In this document: piece by piece, positions 35,710-44,931 of the stretch
Numbering within the stretch: the stretch's first letter is position 1
Layout: every line of letters starts with the position of its first letter
Source: Thermoproteus sp.
GTDB taxonomy: Archaea; Thermoproteota; Thermoprotei; Thermoproteales; Thermoproteaceae
Assembly: GCA_038893495.1 (NCBI GenBank)
Contig: JAWARJ010000001.1
Location: forward strand, 434,001-498,000
Direction of reading: 5' to 3'
DNA: 64,000 bases
Notes under the pieces: generated by a model
The model's database searches: none
Told to the model about the DNA's origin: nothing
Seen by the model: only the letters and a program-made list of their open reading frames with translations
Translations under genes and position numbers: made by a program

Positions 35710-35994
35710 ATGGCATGTGAGAAGTGGGAGAGGCTAATGCAACAAGCCGAGAAGCAAGGCAACACGGCGAAGGCCCTCGAATTTAAGGAGAAGCTAGTGG
35801 AATGTATCGTCTATGAGGTCCAGAGCCTAGTCGCCGAGAGGAGGCTCGACGAGGCAGAGGCCCTCATAAAGCAGGGGAGGGACCTCGCCAAGAAGTACGG
35901 CATAGAGGAGCTCTCCTTCCATTTGGACCTAAACGAGAGGAAGATAAAAGAGATCAGGGAGAGGAGGGCGAAGGCCGCCGCTCAGAGCTCGTAA
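35710..35994 (+). CDS. Small helical protein (94 aa), TPR-like
   Basis: The whole protein is predicted helical, with heptad-like charged helices (WERLMQQAEKQGNTAKALEF; RRLDEAEALIKQGRDLAKKY) in the two-helix rhythm of tetratricopeptide repeats. It lies 30 bp after the RHH-like gene, in the same direction, and its last 13 bp overlap the end of the convergent gene. The function is unknown. Confidence 0.6.
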   Translation: MACEKWERLMQQAEKQGNTAKALEFKEKLVECIVYEVQSLVAERRLDEAEALIKQGRDLAKKYGIEELSFHLDLNERKIKEIRERRAKAAAQSS

Positions 35995-36743
35995 ACGCCG
36001 TCTAGGAACTTAGAGAGCCTATTTATCTTCCTCCTGCTGGCCCCCACGACGGCCCCATATCTGCCGAGGCCTACCGCCAATACGTCCACTACGACTCCCG
36101 CCACCTCCCGCCCGGCCAGCACCAAATAGCCTTGAGACCTATATTTCTTCCAGAAGGAGTAGAGCCTGTAGGCCGGTTCGTCTCTAGGGGCCCTCAAGGC
36201 TCCGGCCCTCTCTACGGCCTGCCCCAGCCCCTCGGCTATTGCGTAGTAATAGGGCGGGCGTTGGGTCCTCTTGACCTCCAGCTTCAGTCCCGGCACGCCC
36301 TCTACGGCCGAGACGACCACATATGCGCCTGGATATCTGGCGAGCGCCGAGAGCCTATTGAGGATAGGCCTTTTGGCCTCCACGACTGGCACCACCGGCG
36401 TGTAGAGGCCGTTGCCCTTATAGGCGGCGGGAAAGACAGAGCCGAAGAGCCTCACGAAAGCCGGGCGGAGGCCTTTGGCCTCCAGTAGCTCGGCCACGAG
36501 GTAGGGGGCCGCCTTCCTGACGCTGGACCTGCCGGGCCTATAGAGCTGGAGGTTCCTCCGCAGTACTTCAAACAGCTTCGGCGAGTTCAACTCCACTAGG
36601 CGGCGGAGCGTATCTTCATCTACTTCGCTCCAGCCGGCGAGGTCGCCGAGCAGATCGGCGGCCAGCCAGTCAGGCGCGTCGTAGACTCCGACCACTTCGC
36701 CGACGGCCCTCCTCAAAGCCTCGAACAAGAAGCCCGACTGCAT
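35982..36743 (-). CDS. Hypothetical protein (253 aa)
   Basis: I do not recognise this family. The N-terminal 100 residues are helical (FLFEALRRAVGEVVGVYDAP; LFEVLRRNLQLYRPGR). The middle contains TPVVPVVEAKRPILNRLS, which could be an E-x-K element of a nuclease-like fold, and the C-terminal part is basic (GASRRKINRLSKFLDG). A TTTTTAAG element lies about 40 bp upstream of the ATG. It is convergent with the small helical-protein gene. Confidence 0.55.
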   Translation of the reverse strand: MQSGFLFEALRRAVGEVVGVYDAPDWLAADLLGDLAGWSEVDEDTLRRLVELNSPKLFEVLRRNLQLYRPGRSSVRKAAPYLVAELLEAKGLRPAFVRLFGSVFPAAYKGNGLYTPVVPVVEAKRPILNRLSALARYPGAYVVVSAVEGVPGLKLEVKRTQRPPYYYAIAEGLGQAVERAGALRAPRDEPAYRLYSFWKKYRSQGYLVLAGREVAGVVVDVLAVGLGRYGAVVGASRRKINRLSKFLDGVYEL

Positions 36744-36902
36744 GTCTACACTCCCGACTTTGTCGATTTGATAGCGCCGACTTAAAAAGTTATCGCGGAA
36801 TTAGGGCGCGGCCTCCATGTCGCCGGCTAGTTGCGGTATGTGGCTAAATAAACTTCTATATATGTCGAAGTCAGCGCTTTAAGGGGGAGAGGCGGCGGGG
36901 AC

Positions 36903-37625
36903 ATGAAGTGGGCCGAATTGACCTGGCCGGAATTCGAGAAGGCCGACAAGAAGGTCGCCGTACTGCCGGTGGGAGTGATAGAGGCCCACGGGCCCCATCT
37001 GCCGCTAGGCACCGACGCCCTAATGGCCCTCTACGTTGCGGAAAGGGCGGCCGAGGAGGCGGGGGCCCTCCTGCTCCCACCGGTTTGGTACGGAACCACC
37101 TACGTGTTGGATAGGTTCCCCGGAACCATCTCCATATCGGCAGAGACCCTCTACAGGCTGTATAGGGATATATTCCTCGAGGTGGCCCGCAACGGCGTGG
37201 AGTATTTAGTGGTCGTGAACGGCCACGGCGGCAATATAGACGCCTTGAGGGCCGCCGCCAAGGACGTCGCAAGGGCTACGGACTTGACGATAATAGTGGT
37301 CAACTGGTGGATAGATCTCGCCAAGGAGGCCAGGAGGAAGGTGTTGGAGACGCCCGAGGGACATGCGGCGGAGGACGAGACGAGCGAGGTCATGGCGGCA
37401 TATCCCCATTTGGTCAAATACGTGCCGAAGGACGCAGATGAGTGGCACGAGCTTAAGTATTCGGTGTACGGAAAGAAGGCTTATCGCCTCATATACAACA
37501 AGGCCGTCCAGGGGTATCCCTCCAAGGCCTCTAGGGAGAAGGGAGAGGTTATACTAAGGGCTGCGGTGGAAGAGCTAAAGGCCTTGATAGAGGGCCTCAA
37601 GAGGGACGAGCTACCGATCGTCTAG
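36903..37625 (+). CDS. Creatininase-family amidohydrolase (possible ArfB formamide hydrolase)
   Basis: The metal-binding motifs of the family are present: LPVGVIEAHGPHLPLGTDAL near residue 21-40, VVVNGHGGNID near 101-111 and GHAAEDETSEVMA near 149-161. In archaea members of this family deformylate the FAPy nucleotide in riboflavin/F420 synthesis (ArfB). Others are creatininases or mycofactocin-type peptidases. The length of 240 is typical for the archaeal members. No pathway neighbours help to decide. Confidence 0.78.
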   Translation: MKWAELTWPEFEKADKKVAVLPVGVIEAHGPHLPLGTDALMALYVAERAAEEAGALLLPPVWYGTTYVLDRFPGTISISAETLYRLYRDIFLEVARNGVEYLVVVNGHGGNIDALRAAAKDVARATDLTIIVVNWWIDLAKEARRKVLETPEGHAAEDETSEVMAAYPHLVKYVPKDADEWHELKYSVYGKKAYRLIYNKAVQGYPSKASREKGEVILRAAVEELKALIEGLKRDELPIV

Positions 37626-37684
37626 GCGCGAATAATTCGAGATGCTTAAGCTTATTGTTAAAAATTATAACTGTTATTACCTAT

Positions 37685-39172
37685 ATGGCGTCTACACGTA
37701 TAATAATTGCGGCGGTAGTGATAGTCGTAGTGGTGATAGCCATAGTGGCGGCCTTTTTGGCCCAAAGGCCTAGCTCAAGCCCGCAGATGACCGCCCCACA
37801 GACCACGACATCAACCCAACAGCTAAGCGGATCTCTAACCATCTTAGTGCCTACAGGCGACCCCACCCTCATGCCCTACATCCAGCTAGCCGCCAACGAG
37901 TTCATGAAGCAGTACCCCAACGTCAAAATAACCATAGAGCCGGTGCCCTTCGGCCAGATGGTCCAGACTGCCCTCACCGCGTTACAGAACAAAAACCCAG
38001 ACCCGGCCCTCATAATATTCTATCCGTCGCAAGCGTCCACGTTGGGCCCCTACCTCATGGATCTAACTCCCTACTTCAACAACGGACTCTTCAACAAGTC
38101 TGACATACCGGCCAGCGCCCTCATCTCCGTCATGATGGTGTCTAAAAACGGCACTGTGACCAAGATATTCGGCGTGCCGTTCCAAATGGTCTTCGGCTAC
38201 GTCTTGGTCTACCGCAAGTCTATATTCAACAACGCGACCCTACAGGCCGAGTTCAAAAAGGAGTACGGCTTCGACCTCAACCCGCTCACCTGGTCCTCTT
38301 GGGACCAGCTGATAGACGCCGCGCAGTTCCTCCAGTCGCAACATGTGGCTAAATACGCCCTGTTGTTCCCCGACGGCTTGCAACAAGCCATCTTCAACGG
38401 CTTCATTACGGTCTTCTACACCTACGCCCTAAACGACTCCTGCGTCGGCATCCCAGCCGATGTCGCCAAGGGCGCAGTGCCTACGCAGGGCTATTGGGCC
38501 TATTTCAGATATACCCCGAGCGGCACCGTCAACATAACGGTGGGGTGCCCCTCGTTCCTAGAGGCCTTGAGGACCTATAAGCGCCTAGTCCAATTCCAGC
38601 CGCCAATTACGGTACAGGCCATGGAGTACGACCAGTTGAGGGACCTCTTCCTCACAGGCGACTACGCCATGGTGGCCGCCTGGACGAGCTTCATACCGAT
38701 ATATAACAACGCCTCGGTCTCTAAGGTGGCCGGGGATATAGCCATAGCGCCTCTGCCCGGCGGCAAGTATCCCTACGGCACCGGCCTCGCCCCGACCTTC
38801 ATAGGCATAAACCCCTACGCCCAGAACCCAGATCTGGCGGCTAAATTCATAGCCTTCTTGATATCGCCGCAGATGTACAAACTGGGCGCCGAGCAGGTGG
38901 GCTTCGTGCCGGCCACCATAAGCGGGCTCGAAGTGGCGTCGCAAGTGCCCTCCATGAGCTGGCTGGCGCCCTTCGTGCCTCTGCTTAAAGCTGGCGCCAA
39001 TATAACCGACATACAGCGCTTGACGTTAGTAAATAGGGTCACCAACTTCTTCACCGATTTGAGGCCATATTTCATAAACCAAGTGGCTAACTACCTAGAG
39101 GGCAAACAAGACGCGGTGACCACCCAGATGAACATATACAACACCTGGCTGAACATAATGAAGCTTTCATGA
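37685..39172 (+). CDS. Sugar ABC transporter, substrate-binding protein
   Basis: From the ATG at 37685 the protein has 495 residues. An N-terminal signal anchor (IIIAAVVIVVVVIAIVAAFL) and a Ser/Thr/Pro/Gln linker are followed by an extracellular solute-binding domain of family 1. Typical marks are ANEFMKQYPNVKITIEPVPFGQ, PDPALIIFYPSQ, TYKRLVQFQPP and GDYAMVAAWTS. It delivers a sugar or oligosaccharide to the fused permease whose gene overlaps its stop by 4 bp. A GTTAAAAATTATAAC element lies upstream. Confidence 0.88.
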   Translation: MASTRIIIAAVVIVVVVIAIVAAFLAQRPSSSPQMTAPQTTTSTQQLSGSLTILVPTGDPTLMPYIQLAANEFMKQYPNVKITIEPVPFGQMVQTALTALQNKNPDPALIIFYPSQASTLGPYLMDLTPYFNNGLFNKSDIPASALISVMMVSKNGTVTKIFGVPFQMVFGYVLVYRKSIFNNATLQAEFKKEYGFDLNPLTWSSWDQLIDAAQFLQSQHVAKYALLFPDGLQQAIFNGFITVFYTYALNDSCVGIPADVAKGAVPTQGYWAYFRYTPSGTVNITVGCPSFLEALRTYKRLVQFQPPITVQAMEYDQLRDLFLTGDYAMVAAWTSFIPIYNNASVSKVAGDIAIAPLPGGKYPYGTGLAPTFIGINPYAQNPDLAAKFIAFLISPQMYKLGAEQVGFVPATISGLEVASQVPSMSWLAPFVPLLKAGANITDIQRLTLVNRVTNFFTDLRPYFINQVANYLEGKQDAVTTQMNIYNTWLNIMKLS

Positions 39173-40860
39173 GGGATAAACAAATCCTTTTTTTAGCGCT
39201 CCCCTCTCTAGTCTATCTACTTGTTTTGACTCTCTATCCCATAGCCAGCAATTTGGCCCTGAGCTTTTACGAGCGGACCTACGAGGGCACGTTGAAGTGG
39301 GTCGGCCTTGGCAACTACATATGGTTGTTCCAAAAGGACCCCTACGGCCCCCTCATAGTGGCCAACACCATCGTCTACTCCTTGGCGACGCCCGCCATAT
39401 CGATAGCCCTGGCCCTCCCGGTGGCCCTCGCCCTCAAGAGGCTCGGCGGCAAGTGGCTCCTCCCCATTATGGTCCCCGCCTTCATACCCCCGGTGACTGC
39501 CGCCATGGCTTGGTACCTACTCCTGAACCCCCTCTACGGCCTCGGCTACTACTTAATGAAATGGGGCTTGATACACGCCAACCCCATCTCCTCCATATGG
39601 GCCATAGTGTTGATAGACGTATGGAGGGCCTTCCCCACCGCCGTGCTTGTCATATATTCCGGCCTCAAGGCGATACCTAAAGCAGTCGAGGAGGCCGCCC
39701 TTGCGGACGGCCTGGCGGGCCCCAGGAAGTTTTTGGCAGTGGACCTCCCGTTGGTTTCGCCTCAAATATTGACCGCGTTTATCCTCACGGCCCTCACGGG
39801 CTTCTTCACCTTCGACCCCATATATATCGGCACGGCCCAAGTGGGCCCCAGGATATTGGACAACTTGGCCTATTATAGCTACGAGGCGTTTACGTCGGGC
39901 GAATTTGGCTATTCGGCTATGTTGATAGTCATCATGACGGCGATAGGCACCGCCTTGTCGCTGGCCTACATGAGGGCCCTGTCGGCCCGCACCTTCATAA
40001 AAATGCCGCTACCCTCTTGGATGCCCAGAAGGGAGGTGCCCAAGGCTGTACACGCGCTCGTATTGGCGTTAGTGTTGATATTCGTCGCGGTGCCTTTCGC
40101 CTGGCTCTTGTTGATTTCCGTAAAGCCGCCCAACGAGATAATACAAGTGCCGCCCACTATACTGCCCTCAAGGCTTGCTCTAGATAACTACCTACAGGTA
40201 TTCACAAACGGCCTCCCGTTCTTGTTGATGAGCCTCTACGTTTCGGCGATTAACTCCATCGTGACTATATTCCTCGCGGCCGCCACGGCGTACCAAATGA
40301 GGGTGCACAACTTCGGAGGGGATAAGCTAGTCGCCTATATATTATACCTCATGTCGACGCCCACTTTGATCTACATAGTGCCTCTATACCTTATGTTGAG
40401 AGATCTCGGCGTGTTGGACACTCTGTGGGCGCTGGTCTTGACTTACCCCATAATGACTCTCCCCTATGGGATATGGATACTCTACAACTACTACTCCAAT
40501 TTTAACAGACAGGTGGAGGAGGCGGCTCTGGCCGACGGCATGAATAGGCTAAAGGCCTTCGCCAGAGTCATACTGCCGTTGAGCAGAAACGGCATGAGCG
40601 TAGCGGGGCTCTACGCCTTCCTCTTCTCGTGGGGGGCGCTGGTATTTCCCCTAGCCTTCACGTCGACGCCCTACAACCTCAACAACCCTCTAGGCTTCAG
40701 CGGGGCTCAGACCTTCTCCATATATATAGGCATGTTGATGAGCCCAGTGACTATGAGCTACGGCGGGGTCGCAGCAGCCGGCATTGTGAGCATACTGCCG
40801 CCGCTGGTCTACCTAATAGCGGTAAGGCGCAACCTTGAAAAGATATGGGGGGCTGAATAG
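39169..40860 (+). CDS. Sugar ABC transporter, fused MalF-MalG-type permease
   Basis: This 563-residue protein joins two permeases normally made separately. Domain 1 (about 1-280) ends with an EAA loop EEAALADGLAGPRKFLAVDL. Domain 2 (about 290-563) has its own EAA loop EEAALADGMNRLKAFARVIL. Each has about six helices, and the linker passes through PLPSWMPRREVPKAVH. The fusion fixes the stoichiometry of the two halves. It is coupled to the binding-protein gene (ATGA overlap) and followed 2 bp later by the ATPase gene. Confidence 0.92.
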   Translation: MRDKQILFLALPSLVYLLVLTLYPIASNLALSFYERTYEGTLKWVGLGNYIWLFQKDPYGPLIVANTIVYSLATPAISIALALPVALALKRLGGKWLLPIMVPAFIPPVTAAMAWYLLLNPLYGLGYYLMKWGLIHANPISSIWAIVLIDVWRAFPTAVLVIYSGLKAIPKAVEEAALADGLAGPRKFLAVDLPLVSPQILTAFILTALTGFFTFDPIYIGTAQVGPRILDNLAYYSYEAFTSGEFGYSAMLIVIMTAIGTALSLAYMRALSARTFIKMPLPSWMPRREVPKAVHALVLALVLIFVAVPFAWLLLISVKPPNEIIQVPPTILPSRLALDNYLQVFTNGLPFLLMSLYVSAINSIVTIFLAAATAYQMRVHNFGGDKLVAYILYLMSTPTLIYIVPLYLMLRDLGVLDTLWALVLTYPIMTLPYGIWILYNYYSNFNRQVEEAALADGMNRLKAFARVILPLSRNGMSVAGLYAFLFSWGALVFPLAFTSTPYNLNNPLGFSGAQTFSIYIGMLMSPVTMSYGGVAAAGIVSILPPLVYLIAVRRNLEKIWGAE

Positions 40861-40862
40861 CC

Positions 40863-41822
40863 ATGTTGACCCTTAAGGGCGTCAAGAAGTCCTTTAGGGG
40901 CTTCACCCTATCCGTCGAGGAGCTCGTCATACCCGACAAGAGCTATGTCGTGATCCTCGGCCCCTCGGGCTCCGGCAAGACGACCCTCCTGCGCATTATA
41001 GCGGGGCTCGAGAGGCCCGACGAGGGGTCTATATATCTAGACGACAGAGAAATAACGCACCTCCCGGTCTGGGAGAGAGATATAGGTATTGTCTTCCAGA
41101 ACTACGCCCTCTATCCCCACCTGACCGTATTTGACAACATAGCTATGCCCCTAAAGAACAAAAAGATGCCGAAGGACGAGATAAAAAGGAGGGTGGAGCA
41201 TATAGCCGAAATTCTAAATATAAAGGACCAATTGAATAAATATCCACATCAACTTTCAGGCGGACAACAGCAAAGAGTGGCGATAGCCAGAGCTCTAGTT
41301 AAAGAGCCCAAGATATTGTTGTTAGACGAGCCTTTAAGTAACCTCGACGCTAGGTTGAGGCTAGACGTCAGGGGCTTCTTGAAGGAGCTACAAAAGAGGC
41401 TGGGCGCAACTGTAGTCCACGTGACTCACGACCAAGAGGAGGCCATGGCCCTCGGCGACATGTTGGTGGTGTTGAACAACGGCAGGGTGGAACAAGTGGG
41501 GCCTCCCTTCGAGCTCTACAGGAGGCCGAAAAGCCTATTCGTCTTCAACTTCTTGGGGCTTGGGAATTTACTGCCGGCGGAGGCGTTGGGGCTCGGCAAA
41601 GACGAGCTCATAGGCTTCAGGCCGGAAGACGTGGTCTTGGGCGAGGGCGACCGCTACGCCGTAGTGCTGAGAGAGGAGTTCCTCGGCCCCTACAAGCTGG
41701 TGGAGCTTGACTACAATGGAGTTAAGATAAAGGCGAGGGCGCCGCCCACGTGGGCCGCCGGAGAGGGAGAGCGGGTGAGGTTCAAGATAGATCTAGACAA
41801 GGCGGCGCGCTTCCCCAGATGA
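40863..41822 (+). CDS. Sugar ABC transporter, MalK-type ATPase
   Basis: This 319-residue ATPase has Walker A GPSGSGKTT, Q-loop FQNYALYPHLT, signature LSGGQQQR, Walker B ILLLDEPLSNLD and H-loop THDQEEAM. A shortened C-terminal MOP-like regulatory domain (IGFRPEDVVLGEG) completes it, about 50 residues shorter than E. coli MalK. It energises the fused permease. Its stop overlaps the start of the downstream metallo-hydrolase gene. Confidence 0.93.
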   Translation: MLTLKGVKKSFRGFTLSVEELVIPDKSYVVILGPSGSGKTTLLRIIAGLERPDEGSIYLDDREITHLPVWERDIGIVFQNYALYPHLTVFDNIAMPLKNKKMPKDEIKRRVEHIAEILNIKDQLNKYPHQLSGGQQQRVAIARALVKEPKILLLDEPLSNLDARLRLDVRGFLKELQKRLGATVVHVTHDQEEAMALGDMLVVLNNGRVEQVGPPFELYRRPKSLFVFNFLGLGNLLPAEALGLGKDELIGFRPEDVVLGEGDRYAVVLREEFLGPYKLVELDYNGVKIKARAPPTWAAGEGERVRFKIDLDKAARFPR

Positions 41823-42574
41823 ATATGTACCTCCACATAATAGGCTCGGGGGCCGGCGGAAGTCCCGGCTCGAAGAGGTGGCGCTCTGCTAACCTCGTAG
41901 AGGCCAACGGGCTCTTGGTGTTGGTGGACTGCGGCGTTGGTTGCCACTACCGACTATCCGATAGGGGGCTTCTGACCGATATAGACTACGTCTTGGTGAC
42001 CCACAGCCATATGGACCACTTCTTGGGGCTCCCCGAGGCTCTCTTCCAAGCCCACATAGAGGGGAGGAACAAAGCCATTACCATATTCGCGCCGAGGGTA
42101 GTAGAGGAGGTCATAAAGGTCGCCGCGCCTCAAGTCCTCAAGAATATACGCTATACCGTCAACATCAAACGGATAGAGCCGGGCCTCTTAATAGACTTAC
42201 AGGGCCTTAAAGTCAAGACCTCGACCGCCTGCCACAATACGGCCGAGGAGGCGTATGCCTTTAGGCTCGAAGCCGACGTGGATGTGTTGTTCACTGGCGA
42301 CACCTCGCCTAGATGTGAGCCCATAGAGCGGCTGGGCTCCGGCGTGGATGTGCTTGTACATGAAGCGACTTGCAACGAACAGTACGGCGATATATGCGCC
42401 AGATACGCCCATACAACTACCCTCCAAGCCATGGCCGAGGCCGACGTGATGATGGCCGAAACTCTCGTCTTGACTCACATAGACGAGAAGTTCAACCCTA
42501 CAGTATACGTCGACGTGAAGAAGTCGGGACGTCCGGCAATAATAGCGGAAGACAATATGATATTGAGGTTTTGA
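41819..42574 (+). CDS. Metallo-beta-lactamase-fold hydrolase (RNase Z-like)
   Basis: The ATG at 41819 overlaps the stop of the ATPase gene; a second ATG at 41825 is an alternative. The 251-residue protein has GSGAGGSPGSKRWRSAN, the metal motif THSHMDH, FTGDTSP, VHEATC and LTHIDEKF. This is the tRNase Z/phosphodiesterase branch of the fold. The exosite arm of a true tRNase Z is not clear. Its place at the end of a sugar-transport operon instead suggests action on a phosphodiester or sugar-derived ester, so both roles remain open. Confidence 0.75.
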   Translation: MNMYLHIIGSGAGGSPGSKRWRSANLVEANGLLVLVDCGVGCHYRLSDRGLLTDIDYVLVTHSHMDHFLGLPEALFQAHIEGRNKAITIFAPRVVEEVIKVAAPQVLKNIRYTVNIKRIEPGLLIDLQGLKVKTSTACHNTAEEAYAFRLEADVDVLFTGDTSPRCEPIERLGSGVDVLVHEATCNEQYGDICARYAHTTTLQAMAEADVMMAETLVLTHIDEKFNPTVYVDVKKSGRPAIIAEDNMILRF

Positions 42575-42792
42575 GTGAGGCCTATTTAAGTCGGCTAACG
42601 TACAGATACGTGGATCCGCGAAAAAACGTTTGGGTCAAAATAATTAGGGACAAAGCCCAGAAGCAGGTCTTCGTGATCGAAGAACTATAAACATTTTTAT
42701 AGTGTATCTACCTGGACTGCAAGAGGCCACCTCAATAGATATTATTTATATGATACGACTCCACTGTTATAAATCACTAAGGTTATTGTTAA

Positions 42793-42940
42793 CGTCCCAC
42801 AGCCTTCGCCGCCCCCGGCCTAAGCCTCCGCGGCCCCAACCGCGGAGGCCACGAGGGGATAAGCCGACGGCGCTAGACGGGGCAACCCGCCTAGCGCTGC
42901 CGGCAAAATCGGCGCCGACGGCGGGGGCTGTGGGACGCTT
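42793..42940 (+). ncRNA. Structured RNA, about 145 nt; candidate minimal (type T) RNase P RNA
   Basis: A GTTATAAATC box at 42767-42776 points to a start near 42795. The ends pair perfectly over 12 bp (42793-42804 with 42926-42937). Inside are a short helix 42807-42811/42919-42923 and a 10-bp hairpin 42824-42833/42840-42849. A 14-bp hairpin 42863-42876/42891-42904 (one mismatch, one wobble) is capped by CGGG-GCAA-CCCG, a GNRA loop. Unpaired GAGGGGATAA and AAAATCGG flank the last hairpin. This order (P1, P2, P3, core strand, P5, core strand, P2', P1') is that of a stripped-down RNase P RNA as known from Pyrobaculum. The universal core bases are not convincingly matched, so the family is a hypothesis; a stable RNA is well supported. 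Confidence 0.6.
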
Positions 42941-42989
42941 CTCTTGCTCCCATCAAGCGTATAAGGGAGAAGAAAGAAAAAGAGGGGAA

Positions 42990-44300
42990 TTACTTCTTCC
43001 CTAGGGCGGACTCCAGCATCTTCTTGGCGGTATAGTAGCGGCGGCAGTCGGGACAGAGGTAGAGCCACTCCGGGTCGCCTTTGATCCCCATTCTCTTTTT
43101 GACTGTCTGTATGTGTTTATAGGTGTCAAACGTCCTCCCGCAGGACTTACACCGCACGACGTAGTCGACGGCCTTCTCCTCGACTTCTGGCGGAAGGATG
43201 TCGTATTTGCCCACGGCTATGGCCTTCTCGGGACATACGTCCTCGCAGAAGCCGCAACCTACACATTTCAGCGGGTTTAAGGTCAGCCTTACGGCGTCGC
43301 CGTCTCTAGAGACGTCGAACGCCCTCTGGGGACATTTGGCGAAACATACGCCGCAGAGAGAACACTTATCGGCGTCCACGTCAACCCTATATATCTTAAG
43401 GGCGGCCGACTTCTTGCCGGTATATAGGTCTCTAAATTTGGCGAGTGTCTCCAAATAGTCCCTCCGTCTAGTGCCGGAATAGGCCAGGGGCCTTGGCGAG
43501 GTCCTCACCGAGATTTTATTTTCTCCGACTTCCTTCTCGAAGCCGAAGGCGTCTGCCACCTCTTCGACGGCCTTCAGCCCGGCCTTCGCGCCCCCCACTG
43601 GACATTTCGGATCTGGGCAGTAGGCCTCCACGTTGCCCGCGGCGGCGGCCTCTAGAGTCCACTCGGGCCCGAGGGCGCCTATACAGGGGAGTTTAAACAC
43701 GTACTCGCCCTCCCTCGCCACGACGTCGGCCTTATAGCAGGTGAAGACTATTTTGGAGACGCCGTGTAGTTTCGCCTTAGACAGCGCGACGGCGATCTCC
43801 ACGTCGTCTGCGCCCGGCGTCGTGAGGGCGCCTGTGGGGCAGGCAGATATACAGATGCCGCATTCGGTGCACTTCTGGGGGTCTATGGATACCGACTTCT
43901 CTTGTATCTTTATGGCGCCTGTCGGACATACATCTACACATTCGGAACAGCCAAATCTAGCCATACAGAGCTCCGGCAGGACTTGCGGCACAAGCCTCTT
44001 GACGAATATCTCTCCGCGTAGGAGCTCCCTCCTCGTCACGGCCTTGCTGGGCTCCAGATAGAACTGGGCCCTCCTGGCCCTCAACTGGGCCGCCGCGACC
44101 TCGACGGAGGCCGAAGGCTTCAGGAACTGGACGTCTATGGGGTGTACGTCCTTGGGGAGCCTCGGCGGGGCCTCCCGCTCTTTAAGCACAACTACGAATT
44201 TGGCGTCTGGACTCTCGCGGGCCAGCCTCTCTAACTCCTCCTCTGTCGGGTCCTCTACTACTACTACTTTCTCGTCCCTATTGAGAATCCTCATCTTCAT
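42990..44300 (-). CDS. Polyferredoxin-type iron-sulfur protein
   Basis: This 436-residue protein has two pairs of 4Fe-4S motifs. The first pair is near 117-160 (CSECVDVCPTGA, CTECGICISACPTGA), the second near 310-360 (CSLCGVCFAKCP, CVGCGFCEDVCPEKA). Between them is an MvhD-like segment (VFTCYKADVV, LPCIGALGPEWTL, CPDPKCPVGGAK). A C-terminal zinc ribbon (CKSCGRTF...CPDCRRYY) ends it. It probably wires the molybdoenzyme to a cytoplasmic electron donor. It is the last gene of the operon, overlapping the chaperone gene by 23 bp. Confidence 0.85.
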   Translation of the reverse strand: MKMRILNRDEKVVVVEDPTEEELERLARESPDAKFVVVLKEREAPPRLPKDVHPIDVQFLKPSASVEVAAAQLRARRAQFYLEPSKAVTRRELLRGEIFVKRLVPQVLPELCMARFGCSECVDVCPTGAIKIQEKSVSIDPQKCTECGICISACPTGALTTPGADDVEIAVALSKAKLHGVSKIVFTCYKADVVAREGEYVFKLPCIGALGPEWTLEAAAAGNVEAYCPDPKCPVGGAKAGLKAVEEVADAFGFEKEVGENKISVRTSPRPLAYSGTRRRDYLETLAKFRDLYTGKKSAALKIYRVDVDADKCSLCGVCFAKCPQRAFDVSRDGDAVRLTLNPLKCVGCGFCEDVCPEKAIAVGKYDILPPEVEEKAVDYVVRCKSCGRTFDTYKHIQTVKKRMGIKGDPEWLYLCPDCRRYYTAKKMLESALGKK

Positions 44301-44931
44301 TTAGCAAGACTTCAATTATATCTCTATCCTGCCTCAAAAAGTCTCTCGTGAATTGGAGCACCTGCCTCATGTAGTCCGTGGAGACCAACTTGAGACCCCT
44401 CCTCACGAATACGGGCACCCACGTGAGTAGGTGGTTCGTCAAAAAGCGGCTTTGGCCCTCTAAATACCTAAACGGGTCCTCCGACTCGTGTTCCTTATAG
44501 GCCAGGTACGACATGAAGGCGAGCTCCACGGCGATGTGGTCGGCCCTCAAGTCCCTAAACCCCTTTTCGAAGCCAGCGCCGTATTCGGCATAGAACTTCT
44601 TCACAGACTCCTCCACCGATAGGTCCAAATAGCCCGTGTGGAGATAGCCCTCGAAGGGAGGCACCCCGTAGTCCAGCCTGGTGAAGTCCACCTCTATGGG
44701 CGTCAGGTCGTCGTATCCGTCCACGCCTTCGGCCAGCTCTATTAGGGAGTCTAGGCGCTTCAGGTCGTAGATCCTCTCCAACGCCGACCTCGCCGCCTTG
44801 ACGGTCTCCAGTTTGGATTTCACCAGCTCTTCGAAGTCCGAAAGCCTATAGGGGTAGATATAAAGGGATGAGAGGAAGTCGTAGAGTACCGCGCGGAAAA
44901 AAGAGGTCTGTTTTGAGAGCGACAGGAGCAT
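44278..44931 (-). CDS. TorD/DmsD-like chaperone for molybdoenzyme assembly
   Basis: From the ATG at 44931 this all-helical protein has 217 residues. It shows the family marks EGYLHTGYLDLSVEESVKKFY, YGAGFEKGFRDLRADHIAVE and a helical C-terminus (FRYLEGQSRFLTNHLLTWVP). Such chaperones bind the Tat leader of the catalytic subunit and hold it until cofactor insertion. The gene lies directly after the FeS subunit gene, sharing one base with its stop, and before the polyferredoxin gene. Confidence 0.85.
   Translation of the reverse strand: MLLSLSKQTSFFRAVLYDFLSSLYIYPYRLSDFEELVKSKLETVKAARSALERIYDLKRLDSLIELAEGVDGYDDLTPIEVDFTRLDYGVPPFEGYLHTGYLDLSVEESVKKFYAEYGAGFEKGFRDLRADHIAVELAFMSYLAYKEHESEDPFRYLEGQSRFLTNHLLTWVPVFVRRGLKLVSTDYMRQVLQFTRDFLRQDRDIIEVLLNEDEDSQ

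Noticed and set aside
42793-42940. Structured RNA as 5S rRNA or SRP RNA
   Set aside because: It lacks the 5S consensus stretches and is far too short for archaeal SRP RNA, with no helix 8 motif.
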